The notes beneath the pieces were generated by a model. It worked only from the letters and a program-made list of their open reading frames with translations. It had not been told where the DNA came from and searched no databases. From assembly GCA_019690055.1 (NCBI GenBank), contig JADGGF010000351.1, forward strand, positions 1-5,006: a stretch of 5,006 nucleotides of DNA. The letters run 5' to 3'. Numbering within the stretch: the first letter of the stretch is position 1; every line of letters begins with the position of its first letter. Made by a program: the position numbers and the translations under genes. Source of the stretch: Micromonosporaceae bacterium (lineage in GTDB: Bacteria; Actinomycetota; Actinomycetes; Mycobacteriales; Micromonosporaceae). This document shows positions 4,894-5,006 of this stretch, in pieces.

Positions 4894-5006
4894 ATGACGA
4901 CGTCGGCGCCGGACGCCCACAGGACAGCCGACCCGCAGACGGCTGAGCCCGACATCCGGGGCGGCACCGACGCAACCCGCCGCGAGTCAGAAGCCCGCCG
5001 CGAGTC
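4894..5006 (+). CDS. Unknown protein, N-terminal 37 residues (3' end outside window)
   Basis: ATG at 4894 follows AAGGAGGG and opens a frame with no stop before the window end. The visible part begins M-T-T-S-A-P-D-A-H and is hydrophilic, with many Pro, Asp, Thr, Arg and Glu and no hydrophobic stretch. It is therefore neither a signal peptide nor a membrane segment so far, and is probably disordered. It ends in a repeating hexapeptide, R-R-E-S-E-A followed by R-R-E-S, which may continue beyond the window. I cannot assign a family. It is transcribed away from the lipoprotein gene, so the two may share regulatory DNA at 4729-4860. Confidence 0.65.
   Translation, partial: MTTSAPDAHRTADPQTAEPDIRGGTDATRRESEARRE
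4976..5006 (+). repeat. 18-nt in-frame direct repeat encoding a charged hexapeptide
   Basis: CCCGCCGCGAGTC occurs at 4976-4988 and again at 4994-5006, a period of 18 bases (six codons), in frame with the gene at 4894. Each copy encodes R-R-E-S. The second copy ends exactly at the window edge, so the true number of units is unknown. Confidence 0.7.

Overview
The window is very GC-rich, with G/C-ending codons, frequent GTG/TTG start options and -10-like boxes placed directly before start codons. This is a high-GC actinobacterial chromosome. A futalosine-type adenosine deaminase homologue, a multi-pass GGDEF/EAL protein and a Gly-rich lipoprotein suggest the Micromonosporaceae or a nearby group, but that placement is inference.

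Layout. (1) Positions 1-354 hold the 3' third of a + strand arylamine N-acetyltransferase gene cut by the window edge. (2) Positions 355-644 are non-coding. The first part has nested inverted repeats that could end the nat transcript. The second part has an extended -10 box (530-538), followed at once by an S-adenosylhomocysteine (SAH) riboswitch aptamer (551-620) and a strong Shine-Dalgarno (SD) sequence that the aptamer can control. (3) Positions 645-1730 encode a metal-dependent adenosine deaminase-superfamily enzyme with the variant N-terminal motif HVHHVGSASP. (4) After an 81-base gap with a candidate terminator and a leaderless-type promoter, 1811-3832 encodes an eight-helix membrane protein with a degenerate GGDEF domain (SGEGF) and an intact EAL c-di-GMP phosphodiesterase domain. 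(5) Positions 3833-3984 are a convergent intergenic region with an 11-bp perfect hairpin and a 17-nt tandem repeat. (6) The minus-strand gene 4707-3985 encodes a lipoprotein with a Gly-rich tether and two tandem copies of a Cys-paired domain. (7) Positions 4708-4893 are a divergent promoter region with an iterated CACyCGGGC motif. (8) A + strand gene begins at 4894 after a strong SD and runs off the end.

The most interesting part is the SAH riboswitch in front of a nucleoside deaminase. Known SAH riboswitches switch on SAH recycling genes such as ahcY when the toxic by-product SAH builds up. Here the controlled gene is a deaminase, which suggests either direct deamination of SAH (to S-inosylhomocysteine) or removal of adenosine to pull SAH hydrolysis forward. 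The other genes look like independent units: c-di-GMP turnover at the membrane, an exported lipoprotein, and an N-acetyltransferase.
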